NCBI GenBank assembly: GCA_944739405.2
Contig: OX123209.2
Coordinates: 6,827,217 to 6,891,216 of the forward strand
DNA: 64,000 bases
Direction: 5' to 3'
DNA from: Euclidia mi
Lineage: Eukaryota; Arthropoda; Insecta; Lepidoptera; Erebidae
Part shown: positions 12,313 through 24,125 of the stretch, in pieces
How positions within the stretch are numbered: the first letter of the stretch is position 1
How the letters are laid out: each line of letters starts with the position of its first letter
Made by a program: the position numbers and the translations under genes
The notes under the pieces: generated by a model
The model's input: only the letters and a program-made list of their open reading frames with translations
What the model was told of the DNA's origin: nothing
Database searches by the model: none

Positions 12313-12556
12313 GTGTTCTCAACGCCTCAATTTTGCTTGTGTTATAAAACGAATATAAGTACTGTCACCTTTTTACGCCCAAAAAACATTATGAAATGTC
12401 ACAATATTTCATTTGCGTATGAGGAGTGTCGCGTCTAGTGCAGTGATGCAGTTATGATCGTTACCTCTATGGCAATATTGGGTCATAATATGGTGAACGT
12501 AGAAGAGCTTTGTAATTTGATCCATTGCTTAGTTTATTTATTTATTATACTAACTA

Positions 12557-13340
12557 GCTGACCCGGCGAACTCCGTATCGCCCTTTTAAGGTCTTTTTTC
12601 TCATTCCGTTTTTTTCCACCCATCCATCCATCCATCAGGGCTTCAGAAATTGACCAAAAAAATAAAAAAGCAAGTAAATATTTAGGTTGGACCACCCTTA
12701 TGACTTAGGGGTTTGAAAATAGATTACGTTCAATACTCAGACTTAAAGAATATACATATAAAATTTCATACAAATCGGTCCAGCCGTTTCAAAGGAGTAT
12801 TGTGACTAACGCTGTGAAACGATTTTTTTTATCCAGTTTGCACCTGTCGTGATTTCGTGAACAACTGATCTAGTGTTATGATTAAACTATTAATACGCCT
12901 ATTAAAAAGGGGGTTAGTCTTAAAATTAAGGGTTGTTTTTATTATTAATGCCACATCATAAAGAAATGGAAATAAAAAAGTATGCCGTCAAAACAAAAAA
13001 AGTGTTTGGGTTTGACCATGACTTAGGGGTTTGAAAAATAGATTACGACCGATTTTCAGATCTACGAAATATATATAAAATTTCATACAAATCGGTACAA
13101 CGGTTTCGGAGGAGTATTGTTGATACAATACTCCTCCGAAACCGTTCTTCTAACACTGAAATTGCTGAATTGTTTCCCTAACGCTGTGAAACGATTTTTT
13201 GCCAGCAGTATGCGTCTGGCGCGTATGACTGACCTAGTGATATGATTAACTTACTAAGATGGCTATTAAAATAGGGGTTGGTGTTAAAAGTTTGAAAATT
13301 AAGAGTTGTTTGTATTTTGATGCCATATCATAAAGAAACT
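12557..13340. repeat. tandem partial copies of a common arthropod dispersed repeat
   Basis: It begins CTAGCTGACCCGGCGAACTC, the usual head of a widespread insect repeat. It contains repeated blocks with TTGGACCACCCTTATGAC, GACTTAGGGGTTTGAAAA, TTTCATACAAATCGGT and GGAGTATTGTGACTAACGC. The stretch starting CGATTTTTT near 12823 recurs near 13189, so units about 365 bp long overlap in tandem. A related copy lies at 44290-44640. No coding sequence. Confidence 0.65.
13099..13146. repeat. perfect 22-bp hairpin with a TGAT loop
   Basis: The left arm at 13099-13120 (AACGGTTTCGG...) is the exact reverse complement of 13125-13146, with loop TGAT. It consists of the 3' motif of the surrounding repeat followed by its inverse, so two copies are fused head to head. 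Confidence 0.9.
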
Positions 13341-13369
13341 AGTCTACTTATCCCAATTAAAATGTTAGG

Positions 13370-13723
13370 ATGGCAGACTTTTAATAGAAAGCCCACGAAA
13401 AACAGGGTTTATTGGCTTCATTGGTTGCGCTGAAGCAGTAAGACATATTTATAATAACGTAATACGTACTCAAGTACTTGTATATATGCCGATGTACAAA
13501 ATTAGCCAAGACCACCTCGAGATGCTCTTTGGGAATATAAGATCACATGGCGGAGCCAACAATAACCCTACGGCACGCCAATTTAAAGCAGCTTACAAGA
13601 AACTACTGGTGCATATCGAGTTAAAGGCTGTCGAAAGTGGGAATTGCATGGCTCTTGAACATATTTTCATTCTCAATTGCGCATCATCGCCTATAGAACG
13701 CATAAGTAAGACTGGGTTGCACC
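13370..13723 (+). pseudogene. P-element/THAP9-like transposase fragment
   Basis: An open stretch reads LLIESPRKTGFIGFIGCAEAV, then YKISQDHLEMLFGNIRSHGG and NNPTARQFKAAYKKLLVH, ending SGNCMALEHIF. The order (RKTGF, SQDHLE, RGG-NNNP-A-QF) is characteristic of the C-terminal catalytic region of P-element and THAP9-type transposases. There is no N-terminal THAP domain here, and the sequence stops matching at about 13723 where Harbinger- and hAT-related sequence begins. A second P-like piece at 26791-27046 would follow it in protein order, so the two may be halves of one split gene. Confidence 0.8.
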
Positions 13724-14102
13724 ATCTTACTTTAACAATGACAAAGATTGCAACATCTGTCAAAGTACTGATTAATCAAAAAATTCGTTGCACGAGATGG
13801 GCAATCCACCGGGTTTAAACCCGGTGCTTTGATAAAAACCCTATAAACACCCAGAAAATTGGGTGTTTACATGATTTGACGAAATTACATTTGTTATGTT
13901 AAAAAATGTGTTTTAAAAGTGATTTTCATTCATTTCATATCTTTGTAGGCACCATTAGTCAGATCAGGGAGGGTAAAATAAAATGATACGAGATAAAAAC
14001 GAAATTTGAAAAATCACATTTTACTTTTGAATTACTTATTTTATGTTGTAGTGTGTAATTAGCGTTGTATTAGTTGTCATATTCTTCATTAGTAAGTTGA
14101 TT

Positions 14103-14475
14103 TACATGATACCCCTTAGCTTCCTGTAAATACTTTAAGATTTGTTCATAGCATTTGGTGAGCACACATGGCTAAATGTACTTAAATTCGTCCGCCACTA
14201 ATTTTCCGAATAGCTCATTTCTTTTGTCTTCTCCCTCTCCATATAAAGCACATTCTGAACAATTAGATTTCTTAACTGCGTTATCTTTTAATTCTTTCCT
14301 TCTTTTTATACCCGTGGCGACAGAAAGAATAGATGGAGAACTTGGTCTAGTTAGCTTTGTTGGTGACGGTAAATCATCTGAACATTGTGTCTCACTATCT
14401 AAAATGTTTGGCGACCGGTTCTGATAGCAAAGTCGTTCTTTTTCTCTCCTACGATAACATAAAAAAAATGAAATT
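14103..14475 (-). pseudogene. antisense accessory ORF inside the hAT element, broken
   Basis: An exon preceded by an acceptor-like TTATCGTAG encodes a Ser/Pro/Lys-rich linker (SPTKLTRPSSPS) followed by EDKRNELFGKLVADEFKYI. The last segment resembles the short C-terminal helical motif found after MADF/BESS-type DNA-binding domains in insects. It meets TAG, after which the frame stays open for about 38 codons (CYEQILKYLQEAKG). I see no MADF domain upstream, so it is partial. It may be a second hAT gene or a captured piece. Confidence 0.4.
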
Positions 14476-15614
14476 AGATGGGCCATAATACCTACATAAT
14501 ATTGTAGAAGAATTATAACTATGTATCTAATTTATTTATAATATTCACGTAGTTTTGTTTGAATAGTCTGTTTTAATGCAACATTTTTATCATCACTTCG
14601 GTTGCCTTCCATTCTGCTTAGCAACAAATTAAACGCTTAGCACGTTGATCGTATTCCTTTTACGTTTAACTTTAAGCTGACACTTACATCTGCACAACAG
14701 CTAAGTGCATGTTATAATAAATGAAGACGAAACTATCTAGCTCTAGCCGTCTTTTTACATCAGACGACTGACATTCATTTGTTCATTCTGCTAGGTAAAT
14801 CCCCGAAATCTGTGTTTCCATTTAGCGACAGTTTGCAGCTCCAAATGATAACAACATTATATCATTAGTAATTTGCACAAATCCTAGCTTGTTTTAAATG
14901 ACTATTCACTTTCAACTGTTGTAATTTCTGTGATCGGTTTTAATATTCGATTTTAATTTTTAATTAATTTTAAAATGTCTGCACAAACTACAAGAATTAA
15001 AGTGAATTATAATCATACGAAAAAGCTAAGGTTGCGCTCAATCAACAATTGATTTACATTTTTTTTTATTATCCACTAGCTATATAAAAATAGCAGAACA
15101 TTTTAATTTTACGTGGGCTCAAAATACAAGTGACCTAAAATGTAGTAAAAAAGCAAATAACGCGCAATCTATGATCGGGGATTTCCCGACTCTGCTGACA
15201 GATAAAAGTAGACTACAGAGGTATAATTGCAATTCATTTAGTGCGTAAACGTGTGAAGAAAGAATCTACTTCGTTTGGTTTTACTAGAATCCATAAAATA
15301 TTGTATTATATTTAAAAAGTGTTAGTCGGTAAGTGCATTGTTTTTATTTTTTTTTAATTTTGCCTTGAAATTGTTCGAAGCGTCGTTAAATTTTAAGAGC
15401 AAATTAACAAATTTTTTTTTAGTACAGCTTTGTTGGTCACAGTAAATACCTATACAAAATCAACTTTGCTGACACAAAGTACTCGCTTTTGGTGTAAAAT
15501 TGTGGAATTTTTACTATAATCTTACTTTAAAATGTTTCGTTTTAAATAACCTAACTGAGCTAGACCAAAAGCAATTAATATTATTTTAATTATTTCTTTT
15601 TTATTTTAGATTCA

Positions 15615-16957
15615 ATGGGGCGGTCTAAGGATCACCGCATATGGCAGCATTACCGTATTTTACCAAAAAAATCTGTTTCTTGCAAGTTTTGTGAAAAGAT
15701 CTATAAATTTAGTAATGCCGCCAAAATGCTTCAACATCTTAGTATTTGTCTAAAAAGTCCAGAAATAGTAAAAAAGTGTATAAAAACAAAACATTATGCC
15801 AAGATTGCTTAAAGGTAAAAGACATTAAAATTTTTGTAATGGAAGCCTTAAATCTAATAAAAACTATTAAAAAGAGCCAACGACTAAATTCGCTACTGAC
15901 AAAATTGAGTCAAAACTAGGATTCTGCACGAACATTAAAACTGCCTTGTGTTACTAGATGGGGAAGTTACGTTATTTCATTAAAAGTTTAAAAACAAACA
16001 AGATAGCCTCGCAAAGAATGGCAGTTAAGTGAAGATGTGCAGATTGCAAGGGATATTAAAAATCTAATTTTAAATGACGATTTCTGGAGGAAGACCGATG
16101 AATGTATAAGTATTCTGGAACCTATCACTGAAAGCATATTTAACTTGGAGGGAGATCAGTTTGGTATCCACAAAATATACATCATGTTTAAAGATATACT
16201 GGCTAAAATACGTTTCGCACTGCCTTATACTTCAATGTTGAACGAAGAAGACAAACAGCAAATTCTGACTTCAGTCGCTGAAAGGCGCAAAATGTCCATT
16301 AGACCAATACATTTGGCAGTGTATATGCTGGATCCTTCAGCTCAGGGTGTTGAACTTACTCAAGATGAAGAACTTCAGGCTATGGAGTTCATCCACGATT
16401 TAGGCCAGCAACTAAATTTACATAATGTAATGGCCGAACTGGCTTGTTACAAAGCTAAAGAAAACTTTTGGGCCAGACAATTTATTTGGAATTCAGTGCG
16501 TAGCATTGAGCCCATTGTGTGGTGGAAAGGAATCTGTAGTTCGACTGAGCTAAGCAAAGTAGCGGTACGCATCCTGTCAGCTCCGTGTACATCAGCAGCA
16601 ACCGAGCGTTCCTTCAGTATTCAAGGATATATACATAATAACAAAAGAAATCGACTTTCAACGGAAAGAGCCGCAAAAATTTCATATATTTGTTACAACT
16701 GGAATCTTAAACATAAATTTAATTATGAGAAGATTCAGTTAGATGAAGAAAATGAAGACGAAAACATAATAGAGAGTTTTATAGATAAACTTAATGAGAG
16801 CTTCCAGTTAAACGAAGAAAATGAAACCGGAATAGAGAGTTCTATAGACCCAATAATGTCGGACAACGAACCTACCCCTTCAACGTCAGGGGAAGCCCGA
16901 CAGCCTTTCCATTTTGTCGTCTATAACAATGTTAGTGGAGAATCCGATAGTGATTAA
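15615..16957 (+). pseudogene. hAT transposase, internally deleted
   Basis: An exon following a splice-acceptor-like TTTTATTTTAG encodes a BED zinc finger (IWQHYRILPKKSVSCKFC..C, then HLSICLK). After 15812 the frame breaks; a short readable CVTRWGSYVISLKSL (the hAT TRWxS motif) and RKEWQLSEDVQIARDI follow, and then an open 306-codon stretch. That stretch contains LSAPCTSAATERSFS and NRLSTERAAKISYICYNWNL, the hAT dimerisation region. An acidic Asp/Glu-rich tail ends SGESDSD. Compared with usual hAT proteins of about 600 residues, 200-300 residues between BED finger and TRW motif are gone. Non-functional. Confidence 0.85.
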
Positions 16958-17324
16958 TTGTTAAGTAGGTCATTTGTTTTTGATAAGTATCAGGAAAAAG
17001 TCTTTTTATTTCACCTAATTATTTATAATTCAATGAAAGAATAATAATTAAAAACTCAATGTCATTTATGTATAAAAATCATTTACACCCGAATTTTGGG
17101 TGGAAATCGGGTGTTTATCGCAAAACACCCGGTTTAAACCCACCTGGGCTTAAACCTGGGTGGGTGGATTGCCCAACTTGCACCACTTGACAATAGTTTA
17201 AATGATGTCATAATTTTACGTTAACTGTAACCGCCCGATGTCGGCCGGTTAATGTTATTGTTAAAGTCAGTTCTTCTGTTTTATTGTTGATACGCATTGA
17301 ATATAACCTCCAAAGTCTCCAAAC

Positions 17325-19079
17325 ATGTCACTGCTTCGAGAAATACTCGCAGAAACTAGTTCTTCTGAAGACGAAGGTGATTTAGACCAGATAAGCTAAG
17401 GCCTAGGAAAAGAAAAGTGTATTTCTCCAGAACTGATCGATTTTCAAAATGGGACAACGAATCATTCTTGGCTAGATTTCGAGTCTCCAAAAATGTAGCG
17501 CAGTGGTTAGCTAAACGGTCGGAACACGATTTGCAGCCTCCAACGACGAGGCAAGTTATATAAATAAAATTATCTACCCATATACCTACCTCAACTAAAG
17601 GTGCCAAATTTTATTTGCTAGATCCCTACCTAGCCTAGGTTCCTGTAATTCTTATCTACGTACATGGAAAGAAAACTTATTGCTTAGTCACCGAGCTGTT
17701 TATCTTTTTTCGTTCATAATAATAATACCGGAGCTTAGATGCTTTACTTTCTTTTGCAAAGTAATAAATACCTATACATTTAATCCAATTATTTTTACAG
17801 AAATAAAGCAGTGACTCCGTTGCAGCAAGTACTAATCGCATTAGAGTACTATGCATGTGGGTCTTTTCAAAGATGTATTGGCGATACAGCTGGTGTATAT
17901 AAGTCAAGTGTATCACGCATAATTAATAAAGTGAGCCGAGCCATTGCAAACATGCGAGCAGAATGGATATCTATGCCCGCGAACTTTGAAGATATGGAGA
18001 GAACGGCAACAGAATTGTATGCCTTTCCAAAGGTAATTGGGGCGATTGATTGTACTCACATACCAATTAAGTCTCCAGGTGTGTATTGAATTAATTAAAA
18101 ACTATTTAACAATTTTTACATAGGACAAAAATTGCCATCTTAATTTAATTAAGTACATGTACTACTGTTACTTCATCATGAAGTTCATGTGTGAGTGTAT
18201 GTATATATTCATAATATTTTTCTTTTATTTCCAGGTGGACCAGATGCAGAAATTATAGAAATAGAAAATTGTATTTCTCAATGAATGTACAAGCTATCTG
18301 TGATGCCAACATGTATATTACAAATATTGTAACACGTTGGCCAGGCAGTAGCCATGATAGCCACATTTTTAACAGCAGTGTCATTAAGGTACATACCTAC
18401 TTAGTTAAACTAGACGATGCCCGCGGTTACACCCGTGTTATTTAAGGCTGCTGCTCTGCTCCCGTCGCTCATAGCGTGATGATATAAAGCCCATAGCCTT
18501 CCTCTATAAATTGGCTATCTAACAATGAAATAATTTTTCAAATCGGACAAGTAGTTCCTTAGATTAGCGCGTTCAACCAAACAAACTAACAAACAAACAA
18601 ACTCTTCAGCTTTATATATTAGTATAAGATATGTTATTTTTGTTATTTTACAGGGCAGCCTAGAAGATGGTGATTTTGACGGATACTGGCTGGTTGGTGA
18701 CAAAGGGTATGACGTAAAACCCTATTTGATGACACCTTTGCGTGATCCTATTAGTGATGCAGAGAGACTTTATAATGAAAGTCAAATCCGTACAAGGAAT
18801 GTCATTGAAAGGATGTTTGGGTGCTGGAAAAGAAGATTTCCTGCCCTTTCTATGAAAATAAGAAATAAAATTGATAGAGTACAACCTATTATAGTGGCTA
18901 CTGCCGTACTGCACAATATATGCAAAAAGACGCGGGATCCTATGCCTCCACCAGATTCAAGCTTAACGAATGTGGATAGCGACTCTTCTGACGAGGAAGA
19001 TGTGTTGTATAGTGTTTCCGGGAGTGATAATTCTAATAGAATGTCATTAATAAACAATTATTTTAGTAGACTGCAATAG
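17325..19079 (+). pseudogene. PIF/Harbinger transposase (HARBI1-like), four exons, two frameshifts
   Basis: Exon 1 (17325-17550) starts MSLLREILAETSSSEDEG and holds KRKVYFSRTDRF. It joins exon 2 (17801-18078) through a GC-AG intron, restoring PPTTRNKAVTPLQQ. Exon 2 has the helix-turn-helix (SFQRCIGDTAGVYKSSVSRI) and ends in GAIDCTHIPIKSPG with the first Asp. Exon 3 (18235-18388) carries RWPGSSHDSHIF. Exon 4 (18654-19079) has LVGDKGYDVKPYL (second Asp) and RNVIERMFGCWKRRFP (Glu), and ends in an acidic tail. All three catalytic residues are present. One-base losses near 17395 and 18258 break the frame, so this copy is probably dead but young. Confidence 0.88.
18405..18632 (+). repeat. dispersed repeat in Harbinger intron 3
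   Basis: This is the widespread insect repeat with GATGCCCGCGGTTACACCCG at its head, ATAAAGCCCATAGCCTTCCT in the body, and CAAACAAACAAACTCTTCAG followed by TTATATATTAGTATAAGAT at its end. No coding capacity. Confidence 0.7.
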
Positions 19080-19933
19080 GTAAATAAAAATATTTTAATT
19101 ATATAATGATAGCTTTTATTATTTAAAATGAAAACAATAATCCTGGCTTATTCTAAAGATTTTTTTTTCAGAATCATTATTTCTAAGCTAAGTTTTTCTT
19201 TTTCTAATTTATGGCGTTCTTCTTTATGGCGTTCTTCTTTATGGCGCAGCTCTTGCTCATGAAGCTCCTGGCCGTGCCTGATGGAGTCCCAAATTTTTTG
19301 CAGCTCCAGGTCCTGCAGACTATCTAATATCTAATAGAGCTATCTTTTTCTCTCGTAATGTCTGTCGGACTATGTTGCAGTTTTCTGCAGCTTTCAGTTT
19401 TTTTAACCGACCTGCAACACAGTGGAATGATAAATTAAATCACTCTAGACCTATTTGCAAATATAGACAAGATACAGTTTGTATCACTACATATAAATCT
19501 ACATTACGTTTTAGTGGTGATGACACGGGTCTCTTGAGGGAGGTGTAAGGTGTGCTGGCGTCAAAGTGGTGGTTTCAGAGGCCTTGTTATCCCCGCTTGG
19601 GGTTAGTTCATTTGCAGGAGTCTGTAAAACAAACTAATAACATCAAATCATTATGTTACATTATATATGTATACAATAGATATGTTTCGAAAATTAAAAT
19701 AGCCAACACAATATGATACACTGCCCTTTTGCAGCAATAAAATGGAATCCCTGTTTGTGATTTACTTTTAATAGATAAAGATATTAGCATGATACCTTGT
19801 TTCCAAGATGAGACTCCACAGTGTCATCATAATCAATAATTTGTATAGTTATTTCTTGATTCTCTTGATGGTTCGCAGGCTGTCGACAAAATGTTATAAA
19901 ATATTATATTATAATTTTTATCTAAATACATGA

Positions 19934-20399
19934 CGTGTCTACACCCAGCGGGATCCCCTATCTGAGAGACTTATGAATGATGCAGAGAATTAGATCTGGA
20001 TATGTTCTACTGAATTATGCTGAAAACAGAATTTGTTCCGTATAATAAACGGAAATATAAACTTTTCTAAACGACCTCCAGCCAGCGGGATACTTACTAA
20101 AATTAAGTTTGGGGAGGTATAAATTGGTACTAACTTTTAGTTCTGTATTTATTCTGTTTAGCAAAACAAAAAACATACTTCTAACGTCCTTACTTCAGCC
20201 ACAATCAAGCGGAAATGAAACCTCCAGTCAGCGGACTTTTTCTCTCAGTGACATTTTCTTGTAACTTTTGCACTAGTTTGATAACATTTAAATTATTTAC
20301 GACTGTAATTTTAATTAAATTACCTTTTCGTACATCTAGTATAAAAATTAAAAGTATAGAATTTGAAAGCTAGTAAGTGGGTAGAATACAAAATAATCT
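19934..20399 (+). repeat. left terminal inverted repeat of the Mutator-like element
   Basis: Pairs with 24529-24995. Within the first 400 bp a short motif recurs in the same orientation: ACACCCAGCGGGATCC, CCTCCAGCCAGCGGGATAC and CCTCCAGTCAGCGGACTT. These may be transposase-binding repeats. Confidence 0.9.
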
Positions 20400-20802
20400 C
20401 ACCAGTCTGCATTATCTTCCATTAATTAATATTATAAATACGAATATTTGTAAGGATGGATATTAGTATAATATGTATGCATGTACTTACGTAAGTATGT
20501 ATGTTGGTTACTTTTTCATGCAAAAACTCTACTGAATCGATTTCGATGAAATTACAGTAATATATTATAATATATTGCCTATACATCAGAATAACACATA
20601 GGCTACAATTAGGCGTTGGAAGCCGCTGGAAAAAGCTAGGTAGTTAATTATATTGCCATAATTCTATGGGTGATATTATGTGTCACCGAACCCATTTTAT
20701 TTTAAAAATATATAACTGTAGACAGAAGTGAACAGAGCAATAAGTAGGTTAAATAAAATATTAATAGTTTTAAAACTTTAATTAATTTACAATTTATAAA
20801 AA

Positions 20803-23800
20803 TTATTGAATCATATACATTACAACATGGGGCAAAATTTTACCTTTACTCTTCGTTGCTTTACCGACTAGGTCATCATAACAATGCCAAGTACCTTTTC
20901 TTATACAGTGTGATTTGTAGTGTCCAATTCCGCTAGGTATAGCGGCAGGACAATACTCAATAACCGAAAGTAATCGGTATGTTTTGTTGTTTAACAACAA
21001 AGTTATGGGTGCCTCTGTTAATGAAATTTTGCGTATACCTATAACTTCGAAAGTTATTATGTCTAATAACTCGTACGAGTTATTTCGTGTGCCTTCACAA
21101 TTATTACGACGACAGGATGAATCTTTTTCAGTAATTCCGTTTAGTGCAGATTCATTTAGAAAAGCAATACCTTTCATTTTTATGATGTTAAAATCAAGTG
21201 ATAAAATAGCAATATTACGCTTAATGTGTTTGTTACTGCAACTCACAAAACTGCACGTACTCTGAAATTTTGCACTAGGAAAACTGTCAATGAGAATTTT
21301 TTCGTAAATAAATGTAACATTACAGTGACAGTTCATTAAATTGTTATTAATTGGAAAACGCGTTTCTAGAACAAGTGACCTATTGGCGTAAATATCATAC
21401 ATATTAACACTTTTGACCATAGATTCAACAAGCTTCGAAAAACTGTCTGTATTATTTTCAACAGAATTCCTGACAAACGATTCGTGATATGCTACGGCAA
21501 AATATTGCGCAACTGAGTCAAAGGCGCAAGTGTTTACTACTTGAATATTTTGGTTCAAACTACCATTTTGTAAGACAGATATCTTGGTTCTTTTTGTTAA
21601 ATTACTATCTTTTGATTTCAGTTTTCGTTTTTTTGTTAAACCTCACCAATTTTCGGTAATTTCGGTGGATTTTAAAAGCTTGTCTGAAAAAACTGACTCT
21701 TCGAGAAAATCATCTGTTTTCTTTTTTATACTCCTTTTAGACCGCAGTGCAATACTCTTTTTAGGGCGTAGTTTTACCCTGTGGCTATTTAAAAATTCAA
21801 CTTTTTGATTATTTATGGCCATGTTTATTTCTCCCTGTAAATAATCATGATGTTTCACTAAGAAATTATCGACTCTCAGATTACTTTCATTTTTTAGTAC
21901 TAGGGTTTTCAAAGTCTTAAAATGACTTTCTACATTGCTGCTAATTGGAGAATAGTTTGTGTTATGAAATATTGGGCACATAACATTTGAAAATAATGGT
22001 AACCTGGACAAAATTCGTATTATAACAGTACAAATATCAGGCAAATATAGTGAATTAATTCGATCACCATCGACCTCAATCAGTGTTAACATCAAATTTT
22101 GTCTGTCAATGAATTTTGTAAGCCAAGCTATTGGTTCGTAATCTGTTTTAGAACTACTATTGTTAGTTTCGACAAATATGTTTCTGTAATGGATGCCACC
22201 AATTGTAAGATCAGTGATATTAGGTAACACGATAGGTTCCTCTGGCAAATTTTTATATTTGTTTAGGAAGTCATATAAACGACTTTTGGACAGATTACAA
22301 ATGGTTTCTGTTACATTTTGAGTGCATATATCATTTTTATACAGTGATACTATTACCATGTCAAGTGCAATCAACTTTATAGTTTCGTAATCTTGACATT
22401 TTTTAATCAATGTTAAGCATCCTACATAAAAATATTTAATATGATAGTCAATTTTATCAAAACAAGCAAGTCTCCAAAGTGTTCTCAAGAAGTGAGACGT
22501 ATCCAGTCGCACAAAACAAGATGGTACAATGGATGATTCTTTTTCTAAAATCTTGAAGCCGTTGTCTGCATATGATTTGATGGAGTCGAAACCGGTGAAC
22601 GCTTTTATTGTGGCGCTAATAAGTGCCGCTGAATCGTCTATGATGGCTTCATTTGGCGAAGCCATTGAGTCTTTCCATTGCGACAGCCACTGAGATATAG
22701 TGTCAGCTGTTTGCGACTCAGATAACATCTGCGACAATGGTACGCTAGCACCATTCTGCGCATAAGCAACTGCAACATATAGTAATATGTGTTTAGAATT
22801 ACTTGGCCCTAAGTAAATATCATCACTTTTGTCACCTTTAGCAATATTTTTGCATATTGAGCCGGTTGCATCAATACAAACGCAAATATGCGTTTGACTC
22901 TTTAAACAGTTTTTATAATATTCAATTTGTTGTGGCGACCAGTAATATAAATAAAACGGTCAAGCCGAAACTTGTTGAATTAAAGTAGAAAAAGGTGGCA
23001 TTGTTGTCATTTTGCACAAACTTAATAAAGGGTTATTATGAAGCACGTCTTCTTTCTTACTTTCATTTTTAATGTGGTGTAATTGTTCGAGCTTTGGAAG
23101 ATATGGAGGCTCGGCTGCAGGTAGAATCAAGGTGGTTTGTGAGATCGTACTGTTAGAATTTTGAACGGGTAAAAGTTCTTCAGCTAATTCATTTCTTACT
23201 ACAATAGCAGATTTATATTTAAGTCTTTCTGCAATTTCTCTTCGCTGATATGTTGTCATTCGCAATTTTGCTTTTGGATTATGTTTTATATTATTATTTT
23301 TAAATTTAATAGTGCAGTGGACATCAAGAAAAGCATCTGTGTTGGCCTTGGGAGTAATACACACTTTTAAATCAGCTGAACACTGATTACAATATCTAAT
23401 ACATACTACTTCACCGTCTTTGTAACAGAAATGTGATTTCATGCACCACGTGCAAGGTAATTTTGTCTGCTTCCATATTTCTAATGAAAAAATGTAGCTC
23501 CACTTGTGCTAAGTAGTTGTAGTATTTGTAGGTAATTTAAGTTTCTTTGTGAATATTAAGTTTGGTTTGTTGGACAGATTTCTTTGTGTGTAGAAAAATT
23601 GTGGTTCGATTTCTTTCCATGTATGGCAGTCTATTAAAAAGTCGTATTGCTTAAACATCGTATCACAATCAGAATCCTCTGTATCCGAAGAACTACTAAA
23701 TTCAGTTTTCTTATCTATATCTATATATATGTTTGTTTCATGTTTCGTCAAGAAAAAAAAGTATAATTTCGTCTTATTGAGACATACAATGCTTTTGGAG

Positions 23801-23970
23801 ACATTTTTCTGTTCAACTCTTGTGATATTATAGCATAAACATTATCCTTTGGAGTTGGTAAATGGTCTGTAAGAGAATTACGTTTATATTTACACCAATA
23901 TACTACAGCAAATATTATAATCTGGACGATAATTGCAACTGGGTAGGAACAACAATTAAAAACTGAGGAA
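20803..23970 (-). pseudogene. Mutator-like transposase fused to a C19-type peptidase-like domain, three in-frame stops
   Basis: One minus-strand frame runs from about 23751 to 20803 (about 980 codons), interrupted only by TAG at 23509, TGA at 22960 and TGA at 21643. A T8 run near 23752 shifts the frame from an upstream exon (YWCKYKRNSLTDHLPTP). In order: an acidic N-terminus (FSSSSDTEDSDCD); a Cys-rich module (CTWCMKSHFCYKDGEVVC..CNQC); a DDE-like core with VCIDATGSICK, EAIIDDSAALISATIKAF and SCFVRLDTSHFLRTLWRL; SSNVESHFKTLK; a basic linker (KLRPKKSIALRSKRSIKKK); then NTCAFDSVAQ and SGIGHYKSHCIRKGTWHCYDDL. The last two match the Cys and His/Asp boxes of ubiquitin-specific peptidases. Function as a deubiquitinase is inferred. 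With the stops this copy cannot make the full protein. Confidence 0.75.
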
Positions 23971-24044
23971 CAACACTGTAAACTTAACACTAAAACGAAT
24001 ATCAAGAAAATAAAAAGCCAGCCTATACGTATAAGTAGGTAACA

Positions 24045-24125
24045 TAATATCTGGGAATCGAACCCGATCAGCGTGAGGGGCATGCAAATTCCTCCCATCG
24101 ATAAAGCATGTACAGTACAGTTCTA
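24045..24125 (-). repeat. tRNA-like (SINE-head) remnant in the Mutator-like element
   Basis: The minus strand reads GCTGATCGGGTTCGATTCCC (box-B-like) downstream of AGGAATTTGCATGCCCCTCA. The fold is incomplete and no TSD is visible, so I call it a SINE remnant and not a tRNA gene. Confidence 0.4.

Larger units (their letters stand above)
13796..17177 (+). mobile_element. hAT transposon with 8-bp target duplication
   Basis: The ends are inverted copies, GATGGGCAATCCACC on the left and GGTGGATTGCCCAAC on the right, each followed inward by diverged GGGTTTAAACCC-type sequence. The flanks are TTGCACGA (13788-13795) and TTGCACCA (17178-17185), an 8-bp hAT-type duplication with one mismatch. Inside lie a BED-finger exon and a hAT transposase C-terminus on the plus strand and one extra ORF on the minus strand. 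Confidence 0.85.
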
